From the NCBI GenBank assembly GCA_016081115.2, contig CM071931.1:13648284-13712283 (forward strand): a stretch of 64,000 nucleotides of DNA, written 5' to 3'. The DNA comes from Rehmannia glutinosa. Taxonomy: Eukaryota; Streptophyta; Magnoliopsida; Lamiales; Orobanchaceae. The notes below the pieces were generated by a model, which searched no databases, was not told where the DNA came from, and saw only the letters and a list, made by a program, of their open reading frames with translations. The position numbers were made by a program, and so were the translations under genes. This document shows positions 34,744 through 45,686 of this stretch, one piece after another (positions within the stretch are counted from its first letter, which is position 1; each line of letters starts with the position of its first letter).

Positions 34744-34793
<50 letters not shown>
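34743..34793. repeat. (ATT)n microsatellite
   Basis: About 17 ATT units followed by CTCATATATTAAAAGGTTTG, in partial unit II. Confidence 0.95.
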
Positions 34794-34794
<1 letters not shown>

Positions 34795-35979
34795 TCATAT
34801 ATTAAAAGGTTTGTATCTATTACCCCATTACACAAATAAATCTTTTTTTCCTTGGTCTTAAAGAAGCAAGTTAGATTGAAAAATTTACCTTTGAAATTCC
34901 ATAAAATAAGAAATTTAGTTTACACATACCCTTTTTATATATGGAAGTCAATCAATGTACATTACAACAATTTCGCAAAGACATAAATAACCTCATGTCG
35001 AGTATTTAGCAAATATATTTTTGGTGCATTAAAGCATAATTTCGTATTGTGCTTATCATAATTATCTATATGACTCTTATTGGGAGGTGATCCCCTTTTA
35101 CCGTACTTTTCTATACTATGTGCGGAAGAGCTTTCGGATATTCTTCAAAAATTTCAGAACTGGGAACTTCTGCATGGTGTTTCAGTGGCTACAAAAGCCC
35201 CAAGCGTGACATTTATATTTCGCAGATGACATTTTTCTTCTCTTTAGATCAGATGAAACATAAGCCATTGCACTTAAAGATTATCTCAAGCGGTATATGA
35301 ATGCTTCAGGACAAGAAGTGTAATACCCGACATTAAATTTTGATTCTCGGAATTTTAAGGTAAATTTTTTGCAATTTTAGGTATTAGATTAGTAACTTAT
35401 TGGGAGTTATAGCTAATTAAGATTATTATCTAAATTATATAATTCGGGTAGAAAAATTATAAATTTAATTACGGGGCTTCCTATTATTTTAAATTCAAAA
35501 CCGAATTATTTCAAGTCAAGTTTTAGTGTCACTATTCGTATGGAGAAAAGTATGAGATGTAAACTGATCATAAGGACTTGAAGTATGTCTTGGAGTTAGC
35601 GATGAATTATAATTGTTCAAATTATGTGTCACACAAGGAGAATGAATACTATACGTGGTGTTTTATACACAAACGGTTACGGAGAGCTAACTTGTATGAT
35701 TTTGGTAAAGAGGAAAAACCAATCATGTCCTTACTAAGTTAAGAACTAACGACAGTAATGACAACGATAGCTGTGTAATCCACCCAACGAATCAAAATAA
35801 TTTAAGACTTAAGATAATGATACGATTTTGGTAAAATTGAATTGAGAAAGACAATATCAAGGAATTTGATATGATCAATGATGATGCACATAGATTTTAA
35901 ACCATTTAAGTATTGAAATTTTGCGAAGACTTTGTCATGTTTGAATTTCGAGGACAAAAGTTTTCTTAGTGGAGGAGAG

Positions 35980-38427
35980 TGTAATACCCGACATTAAATT
36001 TTGAATCTCGGAATTTTAGGGTAAATTTTTCGCAATTTTAAGGTATTAGATTAGTAACTTATTGAGAGTTATAGTTAATTAAGATTATTATCTAAATTAT
36101 ATAATTCGGTTAGAAAAATTATAAATTTAATTACGGGGCTTCCTATTATTTTCAATTCAAAACAGAATTATTTCAAGTCAAATTACGATGCAATTAAGCC
36201 TTCTTTCAGTTCATTTGTGGTCCAAATCACCAAGCCCAATTTAAGAGCCCATTTAAAACTTACTATATATAGTATTTCCACATTTAGTAATTTCCAAAAT
36301 CAGAAACCTTCCTTAATAGGAAAGAAACCTCCCTCTCCCTCACTCAGCTTTCCGGCCGCCGGCCACCACTGCCGCCGCCACTGGCTGCCGGCCATCGGTG
36401 CTGGAAATTAACAAACCATACCTTAGTCGAATCATTTCGTCGTCCTCGTTCCAAATCCAAAGTTAGAATTTCGATTCGAATCCCCGTTCGCCGGCAAATC
36501 ATCGGTAAATTTAAAATTTTGAAATCTTTGACTCAAGATCTACGGAGATTCAACCTTTAGATTTTCACAAACCTTACAGTTTTAGAAATCCCATTCCATG
36601 ACGTTTCTAACGCCACCTCCCACGCTAAGATCGAATATTTGGATCACCGAAAAATGGCCGACGAAGGTTCTGCAAATTCCGCCGCGAACCCGCGCGACCC
36701 ACGAACTTTGACCGCCGATTCCCGGAGATCCACTGGTTCAAAATTGGTAACCCTTATACCGTTTTGTTTGCCTTTTCATGTACTTCAAAACTCCTCAATC
36801 AATTTTATGATTGGAGTTATATTACTCTGTGAATTAAAGTCGAAAGTTTGACGAATTTTACCTATTTCTTTCCATTTCCAACTAAAATTCCCTCTTTATC
36901 TCCCTCCATTCTTTTCTCTCTCCCTCTCCATCTGCCGTTGGGTGTGTGTGTGTGGTGCGTGTAGGTGTATCTGTGTGTGCAGGTGTGCGTGTGTGTGTGT
37001 GTGTGTTCATGTGTGTGCAGGTGTGTGTGGGTGTGTGTGTTCATGTGTGTGCTGGTGTGTGTGTGTTCATGTGTGTATGTTGATGTGCATGTGTGTGTGT
37101 GTGTGTGCATGTGTGTGTGTGTGTTGGGGGTAAGGGTGAGGGATAATGGAGTTTGGGGGAGGCTAAACAGAATTTGAATAAGTTTTGGGCTTAGTTGCAA
37201 TTTTTAAAAACTTCATTTCAGCCCTCTATGGTTTCTATTTAGTCCACCCAAATTAACTCTTAGGATATTACAAATTGACCCCAATCAGCTTATACAAAAT
37301 TCCAGATCAGCCCCCAACATTTTTAAACTAATTTTCGAATATTACAAAAATGCCCCCAAGTTTTTAATTTAAAATTTCTCAAGTCTTAACTTCCTCGTTT
37401 TAAACCCGAAAAGGGCAAAACAAACTCCGATTGAGCCCAAATTCGAACCACAACCTTATCACACCCTCCTTATATGTAAGGTTATCTAAAATTCCAATAT
37501 TACCCTTCCATCACCTAAATTCAATAAATGAGTTGCGAATGCCCTTAAATAGCTGTTTCGCTCATAACTTCTTCAATTGACATCCAAATGCCCCCAATTT
37601 TAGGGATATCTTTTCCTAGTATATTTCAGTTATGATAAAATATTATATTTATATTTTGGGCTCCTAAGATATATTATGCTATTTTTATGTAGGAGTCGAG
37701 ATCGAACCTGACAATTAGGATCTGCATCATGCACTATCATTCTGCATGTCATTAATGTGGGGTTACCTTTACACTTAACCGTGTACTATTGCTATTCAAT
37801 GCAAGTTGTATATTTAATTAATCATGATTAGTATATTTTGCATGAATCCCATGTTGTGGTATGTGTTGTGGTGACGATCACTTCACATTATGAGCTCGTA
37901 CATATTACAAAGTTACGGCTTGACTGTACAAATGCCACGTATGATGCATCTCTGCTATTTATAAATAATTACGCATCATTTGAAGTGTACCCACCATCGA
38001 GTGTAGTGCAAAACACTCACCCCACTATTTAACATTTTCAGATACAGGGCAAAGTATATATGTCGACCTGGGCTCCACCATTTCTTAATAATTTCAAGAT
38101 CCCCATTTTCTTTTATTTATGATGTAGGAGGTTAACTTTTATGTTTAAAATAAATGTAGGCTTATTTACATTTCATAAAAGTAATTTGTCGAGTTGTGAG
38201 TCAAAATATGTGTTGAAACTATTTTCACGCTTATTTATGATAAAGTTGCGTATGTGAGTGCGGAGTTTATGTGAATTACTGGTTTTTGGTGTTAAGATCT
38301 TAAAGGAATATTAAATGTCAATTTGGAGAAACTTGATTCCTATTATTAATTTGGATTTCAATTCGTAAAATTTTCTAAAAATAGTAACGCCTAAAATTTT
38401 ATATTTTCGCAAATCGAGGGTGTTACA
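35980..38427 (+). repeat. 3' LTR of the Gypsy element
   Basis: It runs from TGTAATACCC to GGGTGTTACA, 2,448 bp. It includes a GC-rich stretch near 36,350-36,720, which is likely transcribed leader, and a (TG)n run near 36,942-37,125. The first about 200 bp match 35,319-35,520 closely. Confidence 0.8.
36942..37125. repeat. (TG)n-rich low-complexity tract
   Basis: Interrupted TG dinucleotide repeats in the Gypsy LTR. Open frames across it on both strands (poly Cys-Val or His-Thr) are compositional artefacts. Confidence 0.9.
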
Positions 38428-38432
38428 AGAAG

Positions 38433-38734
38433 TGAATTTCAAAAATCCTCCATATCTTATAGTGTTAGAAAGGTTGGAGATGGAAGTAAAATTGATGTGT
38501 GGAAAGAAAATTGGCTTCCCTGGTTCTAATAATGAATTTCATTCTAATTATTGCCACTCCACCACCGAAAGGATTGAAAAAAGGTTGGAGATTACTATCG
38601 AATGAAGATTCTTTGGTGACTAAAATTTTCAAAGCTCGATACTTCCCTTCCTCTAATTTCCTATCAACACCACTGGGAAGTAATTAGAGTTTTGTGTGGC
38701 ATAGTATCTTGAGTGCCAAACATATTTTCTCAAG
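38433..38734 (+). pseudogene. LINE 3' remnant, partial unit II
   Basis: This continues the LINE sequence interrupted by the Gypsy insertion. KGWRLLSNEDSLVTKIFKAR and SSNFLSTPLGSN are readable, matching 32,570-32,680 and the unit III copy. It ends at the junction with unit III near 38,735. Confidence 0.65.
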
Positions 38735-39372
38735 AGTGGGTTATTCGGGTTTGACTCGATTTCAACCCTGACCCATGAAGTCTGGACCTATACCCATTAA
38801 TTTTGTGTTAAATTAGTATTGGATTTGCGTGTTGAGTCCGGAATTGACACGCCTCACTCAACTCTTCATTAGCGGGGTTAATAAACTGATAACAAAATTG
38901 ATTAGCTAGCTTCTTAAGAAATGAAATCAATGTGTAAACCAATCTCAGTCAAACTTATGCCAAATAAGACATCTTCTATCCAGATAATTTCCAGGAAAAA
39001 AAAAGCTTGAAATGTTTCTATTTTAGGCTAGATAGAAAAAGTGAAATATTCTTCTTCAAACATGTCTATCAAGTTACCAATCTAAGGTTAGGATTTCATG
39101 TTGGTCAAACCCAACAAAAGTAAAAAATGACCACACTTTTAGAAAACAATATCTATTTTCAAAAACCAATTTTGCATGCACATGCTATCTAGCTCCCACC
39201 CACAACAATATATATGTTCTACAAACTGTCAATTATTTGAAGTATTTTCAAGGATAATTTTCCTCACTCTTTTTCTCTTACTTTTCATTTTCATTTTCAA
39301 ACAGTGCCATTTTCTTCTTCTTCTTCCCCATTCTCTGCCATATCAAAAACTTCCCACCTCATATCAAAAGAA

Positions 39373-39870
39373 ATGGTTTCAGCTCATGGTTTTGCGTCCA
39401 GATTGCAGCTTCTCGTTGGTATTGGAGTCACCATATTCGGTTTCTTTCTCGTTCACTGGACTAGGATGCATTGCTATGGTAATATCATAGCAAATGCATT
39501 TATTTTAGGCACGGGGGTGCTAGTCTTCCTTTCTGGGATCTCCGGTTTATTCTTCCTCTGGAAGAACTACGAGCGTAGCTACATTGCCACTGTTTTGGTC
39601 AATTTTCTGCTCCTTTTTGTCCTTTCGGTTGTATTTGGTATATTCTGGAGAGTGGTGGGGATTGACCGTAGTTTTGCGGAGCGTCACTATGAGAAACTCT
39701 TTTCTGATCCGACATGGGGTGACATGGTGGACTGCTTCCGAGCTCGTGATCTCTGCAGCCATGCTCACATCCATGAGTGCTGCGAGATTCCATCTAGTTG
39801 TGATGTCCCGAGCGAAGACACGAGCTTTGATTGTGCTCGCTTTGACTCGAATAACACTACGAGATGCTAA
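39373..39870 (+). CDS. Tetraspanin-like multi-pass membrane protein, intact reading frame
   Basis: The frame is 165 residues from an ATG in good context (AAAGAAATGG). A longer in-frame start at 39,304 would add a Ser-rich stretch, but the inverted fragments begin at the equivalent of 39,373. It has three hydrophobic segments: LQLLVGIGVTIFGFFLVHW, IIANAFILGTGVLVFLSG and IATVLVNFLLLFVLSVVFGI. A cysteine-rich tail follows, with WGDMVDCFRARDLCS and ECCEIPSSC. CC-x2-P-x2-C after a W..C......C pattern resembles the large extracellular loop of plant tetraspanins. The fourth membrane segment is missing, so this is a truncated or captured gene at best. It lies inside a repeat unit rich in transposon remnants, and copy I (29,648) is broken. 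The function is unknown, and the tetraspanin link is a motif-level inference. Confidence 0.5.
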   Translation: MVSAHGFASRLQLLVGIGVTIFGFFLVHWTRMHCYGNIIANAFILGTGVLVFLSGISGLFFLWKNYERSYIATVLVNFLLLFVLSVVFGIFWRVVGIDRSFAERHYEKLFSDPTWGDMVDCFRARDLCSHAHIHECCEIPSSCDVPSEDTSFDCARFDSNNTTRC

Positions 39871-39985
39871 TTCTGCGACTCATGCAGATGAGCCATACTG
39901 TTTGATTCGATAGCATATAGTAGATCTTTGAGTCCCGCCTTGTTCGTTTTTCCGATCAAACTAGTTGTATGTGTTACCTTTAGAT

Positions 39986-39993
39986 TATTATTA

Positions 39994-40057
<64 letters not shown>

Positions 40058-40074
40058 TTATTATTATTATTATT
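39986..40074. repeat. (ATT)n microsatellite
   Basis: About 29 ATT units with two interruptions, followed by CCCCATTATTAAAGGGTTTG. Counterpart of 30,038-30,113. Confidence 0.95.
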
Positions 40075-40689
40075 CCCCATTATTAAAGGGTTTGCATCTA
40101 TTACCCCTTACAAAAATATTTTTTTTTTCCTTGGTCTTAAATACATGAGGACAAAGTGAAATATTAGGAGAAGAAAAAAACAGGAGGAAAATAAAAGTAA
40201 TGTTAGGATGAAAAGAGAATTGATCAATGAAAGCATTAAAAATCTTAAGATAATAATTGTATTCATTGTATATTTACATAAACTATTAAAAACACATACA
40301 TTGCATGTAATTCATATAACTTTAGCAAATCGCATAAACATTGCACATGATTTGTATAACTTTAGAAAATGTCACAAACATTGCATGTGGTTCAAAATTC
40401 ATACAACTTTAGTGAAAAAATCACTTATGTGTTTCCTTCACACAAAAAAATCACTTATGTGTCTGCAATCCAAGATTAAATAGAGCTTACCTCTAAATAA
40501 ATTAGTTCCTATACTAATCAATAAGAATTGAAAACTAGACATTGACCATTAAATAAGATGTAAAAAAAGAAATTTAAAACATAGTCCACAAGTACTGAAA
40601 CTTATAATAGGAACTTAAGGATATAAAAGAGCTTAAATCTAATTAAATCACTTATAGCAGTGGTGAATCAGATGGAGGATCAACTAGCG

Positions 40690-40770
40690 GAACCGAAGAT
40701 GGCGACTCCAATGCCAACGCAAGTCGCAATCCTAACGCACAACCATGAGCCGAAATAATTTCTTCTCGAT
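40690..40770 (-). pseudogene. Inverted fragment of the tetraspanin-like gene, unit III
   Basis: The minus strand reads VGIGVAIFGSAS in one frame, again matching the N-terminal membrane segment. Short and broken. Confidence 0.45.
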
Positions 40771-41146
40771 ATGAGGTGAAGATATTAGATATGACTAGAA
40801 ATGAGATTATTGTTAAAGTTTTCTTGCTATGTAGTTTCCAAATAATTTCTTGCCATAATCAACTTGGCCGAGAATGAATTGAAGGATGAATGTGTTATTT
40901 TTATTTCTAAGGCAATCGAGCGAGGTCGTGGTCAATTATGTAAAGTTGGGATGGTGCAAGGCGCTTGGCCCAGGTTGTAAATAATAATTTTTTTGAGAAA
41001 CAAAGGTTTGAGAAAGTGATGGCAAGAAAAAAAAACAACATGAAATGGAAGTTATTTTAGGAAAAACTAAAGACATTAATCATTTTCAGTAGATATTTGT
41101 AGACATATGGCCTTTTATCATTTTTTGTCTTTTTTATTGTTATTAT

Positions 41147-41176
41147 AATAATAATAATAATAATAATAATTATTAT
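41147..41176. repeat. Short AAT/ATT microsatellite
   Basis: About 9 trinucleotide units, with an AAT run turning into ATT, then CCCATATATTAAAAGGTTTG. Much shorter than its counterpart at 31,849. Confidence 0.85.
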
Positions 41177-41704
41177 TCCCATATATTAAAAGGTTTGTAT
41201 CTATTACCCCATTACACAAATAAATCTTTCTTTCTTTGGTCTTAAAAGAAGCAAGTTAGATTGAAAAATTTACCTTTGCAAATCCATAAAATAAGAAATT
41301 TAGTTTACACATACCCTTTTTATATATGGAAGTCAATCAATGTACATTACAACAATTTCGCAAAGACATAAATAGCCTCATGTCGAGTATTTAGCACATA
41401 TATTTTTGGTGCCTTAAAGCATAATTTCGTATTGTGTTTATCATAATTATCTATATGAGTCTTATTGGGAGGTAATCTCCTTTTACCGTACTTGTCTATA
41501 CTATGCGCGGAAGAGCTTTCGGCTATTCTTCAAAATTTTCAGAACTGGGAACTTCTGCATGGTGTTTCAGTGACTACAAATGCCCCAAGCGTGACATCTG
41601 TATTTCGCAGATGATATTTTTCTTCTCCTTAGATTAGATGAAACATAAACCATTGCACTTAAAGATTGTCTCAAGTGATATATGAATGCTTCAGGACAGG
41701 CAGT

Positions 41705-43350
41705 GAATTTTAAAAAATCCTCCATATCTTATAGTGTCAGAAAGGTTGGAGATGGAAGTAAAATTGTTGTGTGGAAAGAAAATTAGCTTCCAGGTTCTAA
41801 TAATGGGTTTCAATCTAATTATTGCCACTCCACCACTAGAATGGATTGAAAAAAGGTTGGAGATTACTATCGAATGAAGATTCTTTGGTGACTAAAATTT
41901 TCAAAGCTCGATACTTCCCTTCCTCTAATTTCCTATCGACACCACTGGGAAGTAATTAGAGTTTTGTGGGGCGCAGTATCTTGAGTTCCAAATACATTTT
42001 CTCAACTTATAGTGTCAGAAAGGTTGGAGATGGAAGTAAAATTGATGTATGGAAAGAAAATTGGCTTCCAGGTTCTAATAATGGGTTTCGTTCTAATTAT
42101 TGCCACTCCACCATTGGAAGGGATTGAAAAAATCAAGGTTGATAGTTTGTTGAAGGAGAATTGCTTAGAATGAGATAAGGATATCATATCAGATACTTTT
42201 TAATGAGAGAGATCAACAATTAAATTAATTCTCAAGATTCCTCTGTCTTTAGCGTCTGATAATGATGTATGGATTTGGGTTGGAGATTACAAAGGAACTT
42301 ATATGGTTAAAAACAGTTATAGAATTTTGTGTGAAGAGTTAATTTCACCATATATTCAAATGAGTTTCAGTTGGAAAACGTTTTGGTCGTTGAAAGTTCC
42401 TCCAAAGGCCAAAAACTTATTCTAGAGAGCAAGCCACGACTACTTTCCTACGAGGTCCAAACTTTTGACAAAACAGGTAAATGTTCCTTATATATGTTCC
42501 ATTTGCAACAATGAAGCAGAAATAATTTTTCTTATCTTCTTCACATGCTCTTTTGCACAACGTTACTGGAATATATCTTCAATTGTTGTATCTTTTGATG
42601 GTTATTCTTTTTTTTTTTTGTGGAGTGTACGAATTTCAACTAGAATCGTCTTGAGTCAGATGATAAAAGATTGGTTGTAATGCTTGTATGGGCTTTGTGG
42701 TATAATAAAAATGAGGTAGTTTGGAAATGAGAAGGGAAGGCTGTAATTTTCATCTTGAATTTTGCAAGCTTGTAGCTCTTACAATGGGAAAGTGCTCAAC
42801 AAGTTGAACTTAAGGATTGGAGGTTGAAAAATAGAGATGGGTTAGTGGTTTGGAGCAAGCCCAGATCTGGTAAATTTAAATGTAATGTTGATTGTATAAT
42901 TTTTACACAAGAGGATTCAATTGGAATTGGGTGTATTATTCGAGATTCTCATGGAAGTTTTGTTGCAGCAAGAAAAGGGAAGCTCACAGGCCCTACCATT
43001 CCAATTTTATCATAAATGATGGGTGTTCGAGAAGCATTAAGTTGGATAAAGGAATCGTTCAAGCATTTGGTGATAATAATGGAATCTGATTCTTAGAAAG
43101 TTATTCAGGCTATTCGAGGATATATTTTCGACAATTCTTATTTCAAAAACATTTTTGATGATTATATTAAACTGTTAAAGACCAACCTTTGGTCTATGTG
43201 TGTTTGTTAGGAGGTCAACAAATCAAATACCTCATGCATTAGCTAAAACGATCGATTCGATTAATCTCAGGCGTCAATCCGGGAAGCTCATCTGCCTTTC
43301 TCTACTTGTAATTTGTTGCTTTGGGATTTGAATGCTTATTGAATTGAATT
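41705..43350 (+). pseudogene. LINE (L1-type) 3' remnant, unit III
   Basis: Counterpart of 32,420-34,030 and slightly better preserved. It has a post-RT segment (FKARYFPSSNFL), a zinc-finger region with VPYICSICNNEAEIIFLIFF (42,480-42,540) and AQRYWNISSIV, and an RNase H-like piece SGKFKCNVDC to RDSHGSFVAARKGK (42,855-43,000). Stops and frameshifts remain and there is no RT domain. A partial internal repeat of the post-RT start lies near 42,010. Confidence 0.75.
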
Positions 43351-43798
43351 TGTTCTTTTTTTTTTAAAAAAAATATGACTCTTGTTGGGAGAAATCAATT
43401 AATAGTGATTAGGGATGACAATGGGCGAGTTTGGGAGGTTTGGTTATATTTGGGACCCCTCCGCTAAGAAAAACAAAATTCGAGTTGACTCGCCTTGAAC
43501 CCGTGAGCTGGTGGATCAAACCTGGGGGACCCATTTTCATAAATTAAAATTAATTAGTCATATTATTTAACCACAAATTCAAAAATTATTAATCTTATGA
43601 GCGAGTAATCAATACTATTGTCTTTGCCATGACAAACACGATTTAATCTATCAAGCAAAAAATATTTATTTAAAACTAATCTCAAGAATAAAATTAAAAT
43701 ATTCACCTTGCCCACTTGATTGTCAAATATCAAAATAAAATAACATATCCATTATCCACCCATATTACAACCAACAAAGCCATCCAAAATACCCATTT

Positions 43799-44032
43799 TG
43801 TTCATATTAGGAAATTAGTGATTTGGTGATTTGTTTTATTAGGAAATTAGTGATTTGGTGATTTGTTTTATTAGGAAATTAGTGATTTGGTGATTTGTTT
43901 TCCTATTCTTGTCGATATTTGTTTCCTTAACTCTAGGTGTTGGCTTGATCCCCAAGTCTTGATATTAGTATATATTGTACACGTTTCCAAGTTAATGACA
44001 CGAAGTTTCATAAGTTTTTATAAAGTTTATCA
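43799..44032 (+). repeat. 5' LTR of a small Copia element
   Basis: The 234-bp LTR runs TGTTCATATTAGG to TTTATCA. It is followed at once by TGGTATCA, the start of a primer-binding site for initiator tRNA-Met. Its first third is a tandem repeat of about 31 bp (GGAAATTAGTGATTTGGTGA), present three times. A truncated relative is at 34,499. Confidence 0.7.
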
Positions 44033-44259
44033 TGGTATCAACGCCAATGGTTTTTGATCCTCAAAAATATTTGTTTTCTTCTTCTCTCCACCATAGCCCT
44101 AGTTTTCGTACGCCTTTTCTCCGCCGACTATAGTCCTATCTCCGGCAAGGCGCACTGCTCGAAGTCAATGCATGACAACACCTTAGTTTGTTTATTCTCT
44201 TGGTTTGTTTTAGATTGGTATTTCAATTTTTCTCTCATGGATAATGGTGGGAACGGTAA

Positions 44260-45627
44260 GAAATTACAACTCATCCATGATCCTCTTCTATATATTATTT
44301 GCATCATTTGGAAGGCCCTGGTAATTCTCTCATTAAATACTTGTTGCATGGATAAAATTATGATGTTTAGGAGAAGGCCATTATTAATGTATTAGAAGGG
44401 AGAAACAAATATGGGTTTATTAATGATGAAATTATTAAACCTGCGGATGAGAAAAATGTTGATTTTGTTGCTTGGAAGGCCAATAATTCCACTATATGTT
44501 CATAGTTGTGTAATTCTGTTGATGAATCTATTCAACCTAGTGTTGATGGACATAAAATTGCTAAAGACATGTGGCTAGATTTAAAGGAGCGTTATTCCAT
44601 CACCAATGGCCCTCGTCTTAATCAACTCAAATCTGAATATCACTTGCTTCGACAAAATGACATAAATGTTGTTACGTGTTATAGTAAATTCAAGGCTTTA
44701 TGGGATGGATTATATGGTTCAGAGGACTTGACTTGTGGTTGTACTTGTGCGGCTGCTGCTAAATTGAGTGCTCGGGTTGAGCGTGATAAGACACATGATT
44801 TTGTTTTAGGTCTTGATGATGTTCAATATGGTTCTCTCTGCACTCAGATCTTAAGTATGGATCATTTTTCTACTCTTAGTTATGCTTTCTCTTTAGCAAC
44901 TCAGGAAGAACGACACCGTAGTATAGTTCGGGGTCGGGATGACAAGACTGAAGTTGTTAGTTTCACGGTTCAAGCTTATAATAATTCGACAACCTTGCAA
45001 CCCAATTCCACTACTTCTACGCCACTTTCTTGCACCAATTGTTGGCGCATCGGTCATGATATTAACCATTGTTATCACCAAATTGGTTTTCCTCAAGGTG
45101 GTTGAGGACGTGGACGGAGTAGAGGTGGCCGAGGTCGAGCGGGAGCTTCAGGTGGGAGCAGCCAGAACTCGTCAGTAGCAGCTAACACTGCCCAGGCCCC
45201 ACGTCAGTCTGATAGTAACACGAAAAGTGGCGCACGCCCGTCCAGCAACGACACAACGCTTTCGGGTTTTACCAATGGTCAATGCAAAACTCTTCTGGAG
45301 TCCTCTTCTGCTTCTGAAAAATTGTTTGGTAAGGATACTAAAGTGGAGTGTATTTGTCTCCTTGACAGTGGCGCTTCACATCACATGACCGGGACATTGG
45401 ATAATATTTTTGATCGTTCAGACTTACCTCCTTGTCCTGTTAGTCTACCGGATGGTGTTCAAACCACTGCTATTTTACAAGGGAGTGTTTGTTTGTTTTT
45501 TGATTTAATACTTCGGAACGTTCTTTATGTTCCTAACCTTAAATGCAATTTGATTTCTGTTGGTCTGCTTATTATGATTCACATTGTACAGTGACTTTTA
45601 CTGATCAATTGTGTGTTATATAGGACC
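44260..45627 (+). pseudogene. Copia gag and protease remnant
   Basis: The gag part runs to 45,105 and ends with a zinc knuckle CTNCWRIGHDINHCY (CX2CX4HX4C, with the fourth position shifted), preceded by the typical LNQLKSEYHLLRQ and CYSKFKALWDGL blocks. The protease active-site motif DSGASHHMTG is at 45,367-45,396, followed by NVLYVPNLKCNLISVG. The element breaks off near 45,627, where Sirevirus-like sequence begins. Integrase, RT and RNase H are absent. One stop separates an upstream gag piece from 44,506 onwards. This is a 5' fragment, not an active element. Confidence 0.8.
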
Positions 45628-45653
45628 GTTAAAAAGATTGTTGCGAACTTTCT

Positions 45654-45686
<33 letters not shown>

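Larger units (their letters stand above)
35319..38427 (+). mobile_element. Ty3/Gypsy element with internal deletion
   Basis: The flanks are AGAAG (35314-35318) and AGAAG (38428-38432), a perfect 5-bp target duplication. The first about 200 bp of a 5' LTR (35,319-35,520, starting TGTAATACCCGACATT) are followed by about 455 bp of internal sequence. That stretch includes a fragment TDHKDLKYV, typical of Gypsy RNase H, and a GTGGAGGAGAG purine tract next to the 3' LTR. A full 3' LTR of 2,448 bp follows (35,980-38,427, TGTAATACCCG to GGGTGTTACA). Nearly all coding sequence is gone. The matching LINE remnants in units I and III give empty sites. Confidence 0.85.
28980..44000. repeat. Rearranged tandem array of about 5.5-kb units (2.4 copies)
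   Basis: Unit I spans about 28,980-34,554. A partial unit II covers 34,555-35,318 plus 38,433-38,730 and is split by a Gypsy insertion. Unit III covers about 38,735-43,998. Order within a unit: GC-rich hAT-like end, tetraspanin-like gene, (ATT)n, TGCACGTGATT-type repeats, inverted gene fragment, (ATT)n again, LINE remnant, hAT-like end, Copia LTR start. Unit III lacks about 700 bp present in unit I (about 30,490-31,190). Confidence 0.7.

Noticed and set aside
36862..37200. His/Thr-rich and Cys/Val-rich open frames on both strands
   Set aside because: These are (TG)n tract translations inside a Gypsy LTR.
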